Positions 8,780 to 17,413 of a stretch of 64,000 nucleotides of DNA are shown piece after piece (within the stretch, counting starts at the first letter, position 1; every line of letters starts with the position of its first letter). Source of the stretch: Alteromonas sp. LMIT006 (GTDB taxonomy: Bacteria; Pseudomonadota; Gammaproteobacteria; Enterobacterales; Alteromonadaceae); assembly GCF_024300645.1 (NCBI RefSeq), contig NZ_CP101291.1:1860001-1924000 (forward strand). The letters run 5' to 3'. Made by a program: the position numbers and the translations under genes. The notes below the pieces were generated by a model. That model searched no databases and was not told where the DNA came from. It worked only from the letters and a program-made list of their open reading frames with translations.

Positions 8780-9926
8780 GGTGATCATATCCTAATGTAT
8801 CCAAATCTGTAGTCGGGTGTAAAAAACCTTCTAGCGGAGCGTTGGTTAACAACCCAGCGTCATGAGTAAGCGCAATTGGCATTCTCAATTGTCGGTTTTG
8901 CGGTCGAAAAGAAAGTTTTCGTCCTTTATAGGCTGCAAGAGCGAAACTCTCACTTAACATTGTCTCTGATAATGAACGAGCATCAAATACTTGGTGAATT
9001 TGTGCGGCATACCCAATCGCTCTAACTGCTAAATATGCAGTAAAATCCAAGCTTGTCATATTGCGGTGATACGTCTCAACGAAGCGGTTTTGTAATTGGC
9101 GAGCGCCCCATTGCTCAATGGTGTGGTGCCAGGTGACTGCTTTTAGCCCAAAGTCTCCAATTACAGGGGCCTGGCCGTGCACATTGAAAGGTAACGCGTA
9201 ACCAAAATCACGTTGATAATCGGACACAAATAATGCGTCATAGGCACTGCGGGCTTTAGTAAACTGTGGCACTTCTTTGTAAGCAACCCGACGTAAATCA
9301 AAATCTCCCGTCCACAACTTCTCTTCTACAATATCTATTTTAAAGCGTTTCGCCATGCGTTGAATACTCTCAACGTACTGGGCGTCAGCGGGATGTTCCC
9401 CTTTAACTACAAACAATTTTTGCATGCGCTGCTGTAATAACCATTGGCCTAATGCATCAGCTTGCATCGCAAATGACGGAATAGTATGGAATAAATTGGC
9501 GCTGCAGTGCTCAGTTCTCCATTGATTGTTTTGACTACGAACATTGATAAATAAGGTATTTGGAAAGCGCTTGGTCAATTGCGGTATATATTTTAACGCA
9601 TCTGTTTCATTTAGGTTGAGTAAAACAATACTGTCATCTGCGGTCAAATCTGAAGGGCTTTTATCAGTAAGATTTAATGAATAACCTAAAAAGCGTCCTG
9701 TTTGGTTTGCTTCAGGTATTGCTAGATGTGCTCCTGCAATGCCCTCGTTTTTTGGTCTACGGAGGTGATTCGGTGTGCCTGAAGAAGTAATGTCGGCACT
9801 GGTGATAATTACAATCTTAATAGTTTGATTGGTCGAAGCGTGGCTACTAGAAACAAACGAGATAAGGATTATTGAAAAAATGGTGGTAATAAACTTAGCG
9901 CCTTGCATGCTAATAAAATTGGTCAT
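8763..9926 (-). CDS. Periplasmic binding protein of the PQQ alcohol-dehydrogenase-associated ABC system
   Basis: A 387-residue exported protein with an N-terminal hydrophobic signal (IISFVSSSHAS) and a two-lobed, branched-chain-amino-acid-binding-like layout. It belongs to the family known from PQQ-dependent alcohol dehydrogenase systems. First gene of the four-gene operon, divergent from the cytochrome c550 gene across a 162-base promoter region. ATG 9926 and ATG 9908 are both possible starts; no clear ribosome site decides. The ligand could be a metal chelate, a cofactor or an alcohol; the lanthanide link is by analogy with the pedA1A2BC and lut operons. Confidence 0.82.
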   Translation of the reverse strand: MTNFISMQGAKFITTIFSIILISFVSSSHASTNQTIKIVIITSADITSSGTPNHLRRPKNEGIAGAHLAIPEANQTGRFLGYSLNLTDKSPSDLTADDSIVLLNLNETDALKYIPQLTKRFPNTLFINVRSQNNQWRTEHCSANLFHTIPSFAMQADALGQWLLQQRMQKLFVVKGEHPADAQYVESIQRMAKRFKIDIVEEKLWTGDFDLRRVAYKEVPQFTKARSAYDALFVSDYQRDFGYALPFNVHGQAPVIGDFGLKAVTWHHTIEQWGARQLQNRFVETYHRNMTSLDFTAYLAVRAIGYAAQIHQVFDARSLSETMLSESFALAAYKGRKLSFRPQNRQLRMPIALTHDAGLLTNAPLEGFLHPTTDLDTLGYDHHERCQ

Positions 9927-9989
9927 TATTGTAATAATATTGTTTATATTAATGCAGTGATAATGTGCTTTAAACCACCATTTTAATAA

Positions 9990-10007
9990 TTCCTACTAAA
10001 GGATGAG
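9990..10007 (+). promoter_or_regulatory. Shared 18-bp element, copy A1 (cytochrome c550 promoter)
   Basis: Reads TTCCTACTAAAGGATGAG. It matches copies upstream of the alcohol dehydrogenase, aldehyde dehydrogenase and porin genes (consensus YTCCTMCYAAAGBAYKAG). A -10-like TAAAAT begins at 10052, 45 bases after the element. Candidate binding site of the ErbR/AgmR-type regulator encoded at 21041-21706. Confidence 0.6.
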
Positions 10008-10013
10008 GGCGAG

Positions 10014-10028
10014 TCCACTAAAGTCTAG
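10014..10028 (+). promoter_or_regulatory. Second, imperfect copy of the shared element (A2)
   Basis: TCCACTAAAGTCTAG follows copy A1 after six bases. It keeps the CTAAAG core and CTAG end with a one-base deletion, and is followed by a TTATCGCC tail that resembles the TTTTTCGCC tail after the aldehyde dehydrogenase copy. It suggests tandem binding at this promoter. Confidence 0.35.
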
Positions 10029-10088
10029 TTATCGCCTATTAGGTGCTGGATTAAAATAAGATTTGAATTTTTAAAAACGGAAAAAACA

Positions 10089-10571
10089 ATGAAAAAATAC
10101 CTGATGTTATTAACAGTTCTTCTATCAAGTTCTGTATTTGCGCACGGAAATGTGACCCCGCAAGGTGCGGATAGCTCAGATATGCCAGAGATCCTAAATG
10201 GTGATGACGACGAAGACGGCTGGGTATTTGAGAATCCATATCGCAATCTTGAACCTGCTTTAAAAGAGAAAGTCATCAAGTTTGGTGAGTCTGCATACAG
10301 TAACAACTGTGCTGGTTGTCATGGTTTGCACGCACAATCTGGTGGTATAAACCCAGATCTTCGACAGTTAAACCCAGAGTTAATGGAAGATGACGAATGG
10401 TTTGTTGAGCGCTTGCGTTTTGGTTCATCAAAAGGCATGCCAGCCCTTGGCGGGATCCCTGAAGGTGCTGATGCGCCAATTCTTGATCAAAAAACACTGT
10501 GGGCAATCAAGACTTATGTCGAAGCACGTCGCGCAGTTGCGATTGCGGAAGGTGAGATTGACGCTGATTAA
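10089..10571 (+). CDS. pedF: Cytochrome c550, electron acceptor of the PQQ alcohol dehydrogenase
   Basis: A 160-residue periplasmic c-type cytochrome. It has a signal peptide ending near SSVFA-H19 and one haem site, CAGCH at residues 74-78. A Met in the SKGMPALGG segment is the likely sixth ligand. The segment before the haem domain is acidic (NGDDDEDG, 37-44). The family is named cytochrome c-550 PedF and sits beside quinoprotein ethanol dehydrogenases, taking their electrons. Spacing and a GGA-type ribosome site support ATG 10089. It is preceded by the A1/A2 regulatory elements and followed by the binding-protein and dehydrogenase genes. Confidence 0.9.
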   Translation: MKKYLMLLTVLLSSSVFAHGNVTPQGADSSDMPEILNGDDDEDGWVFENPYRNLEPALKEKVIKFGESAYSNNCAGCHGLHAQSGGINPDLRQLNPELMEDDEWFVERLRFGSSKGMPALGGIPEGADAPILDQKTLWAIKTYVEARRAVAIAEGEIDAD

Positions 10572-10612
10572 TCTAATAGTTAATATGTTGAAATATTGCT
10601 AAAAGTTATTAA

Positions 10613-11485
10613 ATGCATATGAAACAAATCCTTGTACTATTAATGAGCTTGGCTTTCTGTATAGTTTGCCAAGCTCGTTCGTTAGAAGACATACAAGAAA
10701 GTGGTCACATTGTGGTCGCAGTCTATAGTAATTATGCCCCTTATTCATTCCAAGTAGACGGTCAACCTCAAGGCATCGATGTCGAAATTGCACAAGCGAT
10801 TGCCAATGATTTAAATGTCGAGTTGCAGTTGCTATGGCTAACCCCCGATGAAACCGTTGAAGATGATTTGCGCAACGCAATTTGGAAAGGGCATATTATT
10901 CATCGCACTAAAGCTGATCTAATGATGAGAGTGCCTTATGACAAGGCTTTTTCATTATTGCGCGATGATGTAGGTTTATTAGTGAATGAACTCGTGCATA
11001 TGTTCGGTCCTTATCAAACCGAATCCTGGGCGGTCATGCATTCCTTAGAACGACTGCCTGAACTAACGACCATGAATTATTTTTCTTATCATCCTGTGGG
11101 TGCAGAGATTGATTCAGTGCCACATTTTTATTTAATATCGGCGTTCGGTGGACGTTTTAAGCAAAATACCACTCACTACAAAAGCATCGAAGAAGCAGTC
11201 GATACACTCGTAAAAGGTGATATTGATGCGGTTATGGGACTGCGTACGCAAATGCACTATCATTCACATCGGCTTGGCAGTGAGCAGTATCCCATTGCAA
11301 GTATGGGATTTCCACAAATGGCAAAGCAACAATGGGACATCGGCATGGCGGTGCATACGGATTTTCGTGCTTTGTCCTATGCAGCTGGTGATGTCATCAT
11401 GGCAATGCTCAACGATGGTCGTCTCGAGTCTATATTTGCCAAATATCACGTACCACTGCAAGTACCCCAATATTATTCAGAATAA
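10613..11485 (+). CDS. MxaJ/XoxJ-type periplasmic binding protein
   Basis: A 290-residue exported protein with signal peptide (ILVLLMSLAFCIVCQARS) and the amino-acid-type solute-binding fold. It begins with the usual ESGHIVVAVYSNYAPYSF and PQGIDVEIAQAIA segments. This is the family called quinoprotein dehydrogenase-associated putative ABC transporter substrate-binding protein, which includes MxaJ and XoxJ. These are thought to help assemble or activate the PQQ dehydrogenase rather than import nutrients. It lies between the cytochrome and the dehydrogenase genes, as in mxa/xox clusters. ATG 10613 or ATG 10619 could be used; neither has a strong ribosome site. Confidence 0.85.
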   Translation: MHMKQILVLLMSLAFCIVCQARSLEDIQESGHIVVAVYSNYAPYSFQVDGQPQGIDVEIAQAIANDLNVELQLLWLTPDETVEDDLRNAIWKGHIIHRTKADLMMRVPYDKAFSLLRDDVGLLVNELVHMFGPYQTESWAVMHSLERLPELTTMNYFSYHPVGAEIDSVPHFYLISAFGGRFKQNTTHYKSIEEAVDTLVKGDIDAVMGLRTQMHYHSHRLGSEQYPIASMGFPQMAKQQWDIGMAVHTDFRALSYAAGDVIMAMLNDGRLESIFAKYHVPLQVPQYYSE

Positions 11486-11511
11486 ATCCTCCTCTTTATA
11501 TCTATATAATT

Positions 11512-11529
11512 CTCCTACCAAAGGATGAG
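11512..11529 (+). promoter_or_regulatory. Shared 18-bp element, copy B (PQQ alcohol dehydrogenase promoter)
   Basis: Reads CTCCTACCAAAGGATGAG, nearly identical to copy A1. It is followed by ATTTTCCGCC, and a -10-like TACTAT begins at 11574, again 45 bases after the element. The dehydrogenase start is at 11647. Confidence 0.62.
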
Positions 11530-11646
11530 GATTTTCCGCCTCGCGACGAGTTCATCTTTGTTAACATGACATTTACTATTTAGTTGTGAATGGGTAATGC
11601 TGGTTTTATAACTGGCACACTGTAAACAATAGATGAGGAAACGGCA

Positions 11647-13425
11647 ATGCCAACTAAAACACACATGAAGTCACTAGCATTATCAATGATGTTAGCTTTT
11701 TCAGCGGGTTCTGCGACTGCAGGAGTTACTGATAAAGATATCTTAGCCGACCACAAAACCAATGATGACGTTGTCACCAACGGAATGGGTCTTCAAGCAC
11801 AACGCTTCAGCACACTTGATCGTATCAACAAAGAAACTGTTGATGACATGCGTGTTGCATGGGCTTTTTCACTCGGTGGTGAGAAGCAAAAAGGTCAAGA
11901 AACTCAGCCAATGATCAAAGACGGTGTGATGTATATCACTGGTTCTTATTCTCGTGTTTGGGCAGTTGATGCCCGTACCGGTGAAGAGTTATGGCAATAC
12001 GAAGCGCGTTTACCAGACGGTATCATGCCTTGCTGTGACGTGATTAACCGTGGTGTAGCGTTGTATGATGATTTAGTCATCTTCGGTACTTTGGATGCCA
12101 AGTTAGTTGCACTAAATAAAGACACTGGTAAAACAGTTTGGAAAAAGACTGTTGAAAGCTACAAAGCTGGTTATTCCATCACTGCGGCACCTATTGTTGT
12201 AGATGGTAAAGTTATTACCGGTGTATCGGGCGGTGAATTTGGTATTGTAGGTGCGGTTCGCGCATACGATGCAAAAACAGGTAACCCAGTTTGGGAACGC
12301 CCGACTGTCGAAGGTCACATGGGGTATGTCTGGAAAGAAGGCAAAAAAATCGAAGCCGGTATTTCTGGTGGCGCACCTGGCAAAACATGGCCAGCCGACC
12401 TTTGGAAGCACGGTGGTGCAGCGCCTTGGTTAGGCGGTACTTACGATCCTGAAACCAATCTTTTATTCTTCGGTACAGGTAACCCTGCACCATGGAACTC
12501 ACACTTACGTCCAGGTGACAACTACTTCTCATCTTCGCGTCTTGCTATCAACCCTGATAACGGTGAAATTGTTTGGCATTTCCAAACCACACCACATGAC
12601 GGTTGGGATTACGATGGGGTAAACGAAGTTGTATCATTTAACTACCGTGAAAATGGTAAAACCGTTCGCGCTGCAGCAACTGCAGACCGTAATGGTTTCT
12701 TCTATGTCTTGAATCGTGAAAACGGTGATTTTATTCGCGGTTTCCCATTTGTTGATAAAATCACTTGGGCAACAGGCCTAGATGAAAAAACAGGTCGTCC
12801 AATTTATGTGGAAGACAATCGTCCAGGTAACCCAGCTGCGTCTGAAGATGGTAAGCAAGGTTCAACAGTTGTTGCAGCTCCTGCATTCTTGGGTGGCAAA
12901 AACTGGATGCCTATGGCTTATTCGCAAAGAACTGGTTTATTCTATGTTCCTTCAAACGAATGGGAAATGGATATCTGGAATCAGCCTACGTCTTACAAAA
13001 AAGGCGCAGCGTATCTAGGTGCTGGTTTTACGATTAAATCAATTAATGAAGATTACATTGGTGTGCTTCGCGCTATCGATCCAAAAACAGGTGAAGTAGT
13101 TTGGCGTCACAACAACTTTGCTCCATTATGGGGTGGGGTACTTGCAACAGCAGGTGGACTTGTCTTTACCGGTAACCCTGAAGGTCACTTAATGGCTTTT
13201 GATGACAAAACGGGTGAGGTAGTTTGGGAATTCCAAACTGGTTCAGGTATCGTTGGGTCTCCAGTGACATGGGAAATGGACGGAGAGCAATACCTCACCG
13301 TTATCTCTGGCTGGGGTGGTGCGGTCCCATTATGGGGCGGTGAAGTTGCTAAGCGTGTTAAACACCTAAATCAAGGTGGTACAGTGTGGACCTTCAAATT
13401 ACCACAAAAATACGCAAAGAATTAA
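11647..13425 (+). CDS. PQQ-dependent alcohol dehydrogenase, predicted lanthanide type (PedH/ExaF-like)
   Basis: A 592-residue periplasmic quinoprotein that oxidises primary alcohols to aldehydes. It has a signal peptide ([17 protein letters not shown]) and an eight-bladed propeller with repeated W-motifs (AxDxxTGExxW). The adjacent cysteines C129-C130 form the hallmark disulfide ring. The likely catalytic base Asp321 is followed by Asp323 (WDYDG). In XoxF, ExaF and PedH this second Asp coordinates a lanthanide; calcium enzymes such as MxaF or ExaA have Ala or Ser there. Overall sequence is closer to the ExaA/PedE/PedH ethanol dehydrogenase group than to methanol dehydrogenases. GAGG eight bases before ATG 11647 supports the start; the shared regulatory element is upstream and a strong terminator downstream. 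Confidence 0.94.
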   Translation: MPTKTHMKSLALSMMLAFSAGSATAGVTDKDILADHKTNDDVVTNGMGLQAQRFSTLDRINKETVDDMRVAWAFSLGGEKQKGQETQPMIKDGVMYITGSYSRVWAVDARTGEELWQYEARLPDGIMPCCDVINRGVALYDDLVIFGTLDAKLVALNKDTGKTVWKKTVESYKAGYSITAAPIVVDGKVITGVSGGEFGIVGAVRAYDAKTGNPVWERPTVEGHMGYVWKEGKKIEAGISGGAPGKTWPADLWKHGGAAPWLGGTYDPETNLLFFGTGNPAPWNSHLRPGDNYFSSSRLAINPDNGEIVWHFQTTPHDGWDYDGVNEVVSFNYRENGKTVRAAATADRNGFFYVLNRENGDFIRGFPFVDKITWATGLDEKTGRPIYVEDNRPGNPAASEDGKQGSTVVAAPAFLGGKNWMPMAYSQRTGLFYVPSNEWEMDIWNQPTSYKKGAAYLGAGFTIKSINEDYIGVLRAIDPKTGEVVWRHNNFAPLWGGVLATAGGLVFTGNPEGHLMAFDDKTGEVVWEFQTGSGIVGSPVTWEMDGEQYLTVISGWGGAVPLWGGEVAKRVKHLNQGGTVWTFKLPQKYAKN

Positions 13426-13443
13426 TTTAGTTGTGTTGTAATG

Positions 13444-13468
13444 AAAGCCCTCTTTGGAGGGCTTTTTT
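13444..13468 (+). terminator. Rho-independent terminator after the alcohol dehydrogenase
   Basis: Nine-base-pair stem AAAGCCCTC / GAGGGCTTT with a TTTG loop and a T-run, 19 bases after the dehydrogenase stop. Confidence 0.9.
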
Positions 13469-13490
13469 ATTGGTTTGGAAAATCGAATTT

Positions 13491-13508
13491 TTCCTCCCAA
13501 AGTACTAG
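13491..13508 (+). promoter_or_regulatory. Shared 18-bp element, copy C (aldehyde dehydrogenase promoter)
   Basis: Reads TTCCTCCCAAAGTACTAG, followed by TTTTTTCGCCCC. A -10-like TATAAG begins at 13556, 48 bases after the element. It supports co-regulation of the aldehyde dehydrogenase with the alcohol dehydrogenase. Confidence 0.58.
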
Positions 13509-13597
13509 TTTTTTCGCCCCATTGATGCATGGCAACCTCTGCTGAAGAAGCGCATTATAAGATACGTGAAATAAACAACTCTCAATCGAGGACAACT

Positions 13598-15118
13598 ATG
13601 ATTTACGCAAATCCCGGAAGTGAAGGCTCAGTCGTATCCTTTAAAAACAAATATGACAACTTTATCGGCGGCAAGTGGGTAGCACCAGTGAAAGGTGAAT
13701 ACTTCACAAATACATCACCAGTGAATGGTGGCGATATTTGCCAGATCCCTCGCTCAACAGCTGAAGACATTGACTTAGCGATTGACGCCGCTCACGCAGC
13801 AAAAGACGCTTGGGCAGCAACGTCAGTTGCAGCTCGTTCTAACATTTTATTGCAAATTGCAGATCGCATGGAACAAAACCTAGAGATGCTAGCAGTTGCT
13901 GAAACGTGGGATAACGGTAAAGCCGTTCGTGAAACACTGAATGCAGACGTGCCATTATGTGTTGATCACTTCCGTTATTACGCTGGTTGTATTCGTGCGC
14001 AAGAAGGTACGCTTTCTGAAATCGACGAAAACACTATCGCATATCACTTCCACGAACCTTATGGTGTGGTTGGTCAAGTTATTCCATGGAACTTCCCATT
14101 ATTAATGGCCGCTTGGAAACTCGCACCAGCGCTTGCAGCTGGTAACTGTATCGTGCTTAAGCCAGCTGAGCAAACACCAGCATCAATCTTGTTGTTGGTC
14201 GAATTAATTGAAGATCTATTACCAGCAGGTGTATTAAACGTGGTAAATGGTTTTGGTAAGGAAGCAGGGGAAGCGCTTGCGACTTCAACTCGTATTGCTA
14301 AGATTGCCTTTACCGGTTCTACTCCAGTGGGCGAACACATTCTTAAGTGTGCAGCTGAAAACCTAATTCCTTCTACAGTCGAACTAGGTGGCAAGTCACC
14401 AAACATCTACTTCTCTGATATCATGAATCAGGAAGATGAGTTCATCGACAAGTGTGCGGAAGGTTTTGTACTCGGTTACTTTAACCAAGGTGAAGTGTGT
14501 ACTTGTCCGTCTCGCGCTCTCATTCAAGAAGATATCTATGATGCATTCATGGAACGTGTACTAGCGAAGACGAAAGCGATTAAGCGTGGCAATCCATTAG
14601 ACACAGAAACTATGGTCGGTGCTCAAGCATCTGGTCAACAGTATGACAAAATCCTATCTTATATCGATATCGGTAAGCAAGAAGGTGCACAGGTTGTCAC
14701 TGGTGGCGAAAAAGAACTTATCAATGATGAGTTAGACTCAGGTTACTATGTTCAGCCGACTATCCTTAAAGGCGACAACAGCATGCGTGTGTTCCAAGAA
14801 GAGATTTTTGGCCCAGTTATCGCTGTCACCACTTTTAAAACGGAAGAAGAAGCTCTGGCCATTGCGAATGACACCGAGTTTGGTTTAGGTGCAGGTCTGT
14901 GGACACGCGACTCAAACCGTGCGTATCGTGTAGGTCGTAAAATTCAAGCAGGTCGTGTGTGGACGAATTGTTATCACTTGTATCCAGCTCACGCTGCGTT
15001 TGGTGGGTATAAGAAATCTGGTATCGGTCGTGAAACGCACAAAATGATGCTTGATCACTATCAGCAAACTAAGAACCTTTTGGTCAGCTATGACATCAAT
15101 CCATTAGGTTTCTTCTAA
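13598..15118 (+). CDS. NAD-dependent aldehyde dehydrogenase (ExaC/AldB type)
   Basis: A 506-residue cytoplasmic aldehyde dehydrogenase that oxidises the aldehyde from the PQQ enzyme to the acid. Visible are the PWNFP segment, the cofactor motif FTGSTPVGE, the general-base Glu in VELGGKSPN and the catalytic Cys in QGEVCT. Length and sequence fit the acetaldehyde dehydrogenase group (ExaC, AldB). An upstream in-frame ATG (13529) would add 23 residues that do not look conserved; ATG 13598 has a GAGG ribosome site seven bases before it. It has its own promoter with the shared regulatory element and a perfect terminator after it. Confidence 0.93.
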   Translation: MIYANPGSEGSVVSFKNKYDNFIGGKWVAPVKGEYFTNTSPVNGGDICQIPRSTAEDIDLAIDAAHAAKDAWAATSVAARSNILLQIADRMEQNLEMLAVAETWDNGKAVRETLNADVPLCVDHFRYYAGCIRAQEGTLSEIDENTIAYHFHEPYGVVGQVIPWNFPLLMAAWKLAPALAAGNCIVLKPAEQTPASILLLVELIEDLLPAGVLNVVNGFGKEAGEALATSTRIAKIAFTGSTPVGEHILKCAAENLIPSTVELGGKSPNIYFSDIMNQEDEFIDKCAEGFVLGYFNQGEVCTCPSRALIQEDIYDAFMERVLAKTKAIKRGNPLDTETMVGAQASGQQYDKILSYIDIGKQEGAQVVTGGEKELINDELDSGYYVQPTILKGDNSMRVFQEEIFGPVIAVTTFKTEEEALAIANDTEFGLGAGLWTRDSNRAYRVGRKIQAGRVWTNCYHLYPAHAAFGGYKKSGIGRETHKMMLDHYQQTKNLLVSYDINPLGFF

Positions 15119-15136
15119 GTAATCGCTTAATTTGAT

Positions 15137-15164
15137 AAAAAGGCTCAGTCTGCTGAGCCTTTTT
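15137..15164 (+). terminator. Rho-independent terminator after the aldehyde dehydrogenase
   Basis: Perfect 12-bp stem AAAAAGGCTCAG / CTGAGCCTTTTT with a TCTG loop. It lies between the dehydrogenase stop and the NosR-like gene and would also work on the other strand. Confidence 0.9.
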
Positions 15165-15183
15165 GCTTTCTACAAGGTGGTAT

Positions 15184-17274
15184 ATGCGTAATATTTTCAT
15201 TCTTATTGCATTACTAATGTGGTTTATCTTTCCGGTAAGAGGAGAGAATGCTACGGATATCCCTCCAGATATAGCGGACCTGTTTCCAACGGCCACGCGT
15301 GTGGCGCCACCCGATACTGATATACCGGTTATTCCTGTGTATCAATTAAGTCAGCTGCTCGGTTATGTGTTCGAATCAAAAGATTTTGCCTCGTTCATGG
15401 GCTTCGCTGGGGAACCCATAAATGTCCTAATTGGCTTAGATACTCAAGGTAAGCTTACCGGGCTTAAAGTCATCAAGCACAATGAGCCAATCTTTATCCA
15501 TGGATTGGGGCCTCAACCCATGCATGACTTTACTGCACAGTATGTTGGGCATTCAATTCGAGAACGATTTATTATTGGGGCGGATGATCGCACAGGCGAT
15601 GCAACGTATTTTGATGGTGTCAGTAAAGCTACTGTGTCCGTGTTGGTAATCAACGATACAATTATTTCCGCCGCACTCAAAGTCGCTCGAGCTAAGTTAG
15701 ACGGGTTTGTCGCGCCTTCTAATAAAATCGTTGATCCGAAAGCCATTGTGCCCTCTAGCTGGGATGAACTCGTTGCCGGTGGTTTCATTCAAGCATGGCA
15801 TGTCAATTATGAAGATACACAGGATTTACCTAGCGAAATAAAACGGGCAATTGATGATATTGCTAATGAAGGTGAGGGTAACCAATTTATCGAATTGTAC
15901 ACGGCGTTTTTGACCGTTGAGCCAATCGGCAAGGCTATTTTGGGTGATCAAGAGTATGCGCGATTAGTCGAAAATTTGAAGCCAGGTGAGCAAGGCATTT
16001 TTGTGCTCAGTCGCGGGGATTATTCTGTTTTATCCGATGATTTTAGACCGCAAACCGTACCCAAACGCCTTAATCTCGTGCAAAATGAATTTCCAGTGTC
16101 CATTCGAGACATAGATTTTTATCATTATTACGAGCCTGAGTTTGCGATTGACCTGCCTGATTATGAGGACCTATTGGTTCTACGGTTAAAATCACAAACG
16201 GGTTTCGAAGTGTCTATGCCAATGCGACTGGAGTTTAGTTTGGATTACAATCCATCTTTTATGGTCATTGCCCAGCATGACTTTATTAATGAGGTGGTGT
16301 TACCTGACTCGTTGTTTATGGACAATCCAGATGCCCTAGTGAAAACACCTAAACCCTTGTGGATGACCATTTGGGAAGGCAAGACATCGGTTATTGCCAT
16401 TACGGTTAGTTATTTGCTCCTTATCACTTTAATGTTCATTTATCAGCAGCGACTTGCGGCTCATGAAAGATTGGTGCATTGGAGTAGAGGGGCTGCATTG
16501 GTCTTTGTGTTATTCTTTATCGGTTTTTATGCACAAGGCCAGTTGAGTGTCGTTAATATTTATACTTTACTGCTCGCTTTGTATGATGGGTTCATCATCG
16601 AGATATTCCTATTAGATCCTGTGATTTTTATCTTGTGGTGTTTCGTTTTTGTTAGTTTGTTTTTATTTGGTCGAGGTCTGTATTGCGGTTGGTTGTGTCC
16701 ATTTGGCGCATTACAAGAGTTTGCAGGTATGCTGGCCAAGAAGTTACACGTTAAACAAATCAAAATCACCCCAAGTACGCATCAGAGATTACAGTATTTA
16801 AAATATGTCTTATTGGTCGGTATTGTCGGCAGCGCGTTTTACTCGATGTCAATCGCCGAAAAGCTTGCCGAGCTTGAACCCTTTAAAACCAGCATTACCT
16901 TGTACTTTGTTCGTTCATGGCCTTTTGTCGTCTATGCAGTGTTATTGCTATTGCTCAGTATGAAAATCCATAAAGTCTATTGTCGATATCTGTGTCCTCT
17001 TGGTGCAGGTTTAGCAGTACTAGGGGCATTTCCACTGTTTAAATTGATCCGCAGACGAGAAGAGTGCGGCAGTCCGTGTCAGCTATGTAAAACTAAAAAA
17101 TGCGATATTGATGCGATAGAACAAGACGGCAGTATTAATTATCGAGAATGTATTCAGTGCCTAGAATGCGTTGTGACCATTGAAAACCCTTCAATATGTG
17201 TCATTGATAAATATAAAGGTAAAACCAAACGAGTGCCAAAGCAAGGTAACCCCATTGCTGTCAAGGTCAGTTAA
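15184..17274 (+). CDS. NosR/NirI-family flavo-iron-sulfur membrane protein
   Basis: A 696-residue protein with a signal-type N-terminus, then a periplasmic FMN-binding domain. A VSKATVS segment fits the motif where ApbE attaches FMN to Thr. A long periplasmic middle follows, then about five membrane helices (from residue 400). The cytoplasmic side carries two CxxxCP motifs (CGWLCP, CRYLCP) and C-terminal ferredoxin-like clusters (CGSPCQLCKTKKC, CIQCLEC). NosR proteins pass electrons for nitrous oxide reductase, but no nos genes are present here. In this alcohol-oxidation region it may move electrons across the membrane for cofactor or metal maturation (inference). AAGGTGG before ATG 15184 decides the start. 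Placed directly after the aldehyde dehydrogenase terminator. Confidence 0.88.
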   Translation: MRNIFILIALLMWFIFPVRGENATDIPPDIADLFPTATRVAPPDTDIPVIPVYQLSQLLGYVFESKDFASFMGFAGEPINVLIGLDTQGKLTGLKVIKHNEPIFIHGLGPQPMHDFTAQYVGHSIRERFIIGADDRTGDATYFDGVSKATVSVLVINDTIISAALKVARAKLDGFVAPSNKIVDPKAIVPSSWDELVAGGFIQAWHVNYEDTQDLPSEIKRAIDDIANEGEGNQFIELYTAFLTVEPIGKAILGDQEYARLVENLKPGEQGIFVLSRGDYSVLSDDFRPQTVPKRLNLVQNEFPVSIRDIDFYHYYEPEFAIDLPDYEDLLVLRLKSQTGFEVSMPMRLEFSLDYNPSFMVIAQHDFINEVVLPDSLFMDNPDALVKTPKPLWMTIWEGKTSVIAITVSYLLLITLMFIYQQRLAAHERLVHWSRGAALVFVLFFIGFYAQGQLSVVNIYTLLLALYDGFIIEIFLLDPVIFILWCFVFVSLFLFGRGLYCGWLCPFGALQEFAGMLAKKLHVKQIKITPSTHQRLQYLKYVLLVGIVGSAFYSMSIAEKLAELEPFKTSITLYFVRSWPFVVYAVLLLLLSMKIHKVYCRYLCPLGAGLAVLGAFPLFKLIRRREECGSPCQLCKTKKCDIDAIEQDGSINYRECIQCLECVVTIENPSICVIDKYKGKTKRVPKQGNPIAVKVS

Positions 17275-17315
17275 CCGCTGCAATGTCACTAAACATAAGA
17301 CTAAGGTATTGGTTT

Positions 17316-17333
17316 ATCCTTCTTTAGAAGGAT
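17316..17333 (-). promoter_or_regulatory. Palindrome upstream of the FIST/kinase genes, partly matching the shared element
   Basis: The sequence forms 8-bp arms ATCCTTCT / AGAAGGAT around two bases. Read on the minus strand it contains TCCTTCTAAAG, one mismatch from the TCCTACTAAAG core of the shared element. A second inverted repeat, CATCC / GGATG, follows at about 17336-17351. Possibly an autoregulatory site. Confidence 0.35.
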
Positions 17334-17413
17334 TGCATCCAATAGGGGATGTAAATAAAATGTAAAAAGGGCTATTAAGGAATAATAGTCTTTATATGTG
17401 CAAGGCTATTATT

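Noticed and set aside
10025-10306. Minus-strand frames across the cytochrome c550 gene start
   Set aside because: They cover the signal peptide of a clear cytochrome and the regulatory region; no support.
15184-17274. Denitrification (nos) locus suggested by the NosR-like protein
   Set aside because: No nosZ, nosD, nosF or nosY is present; neighbours are alcohol-oxidation genes.
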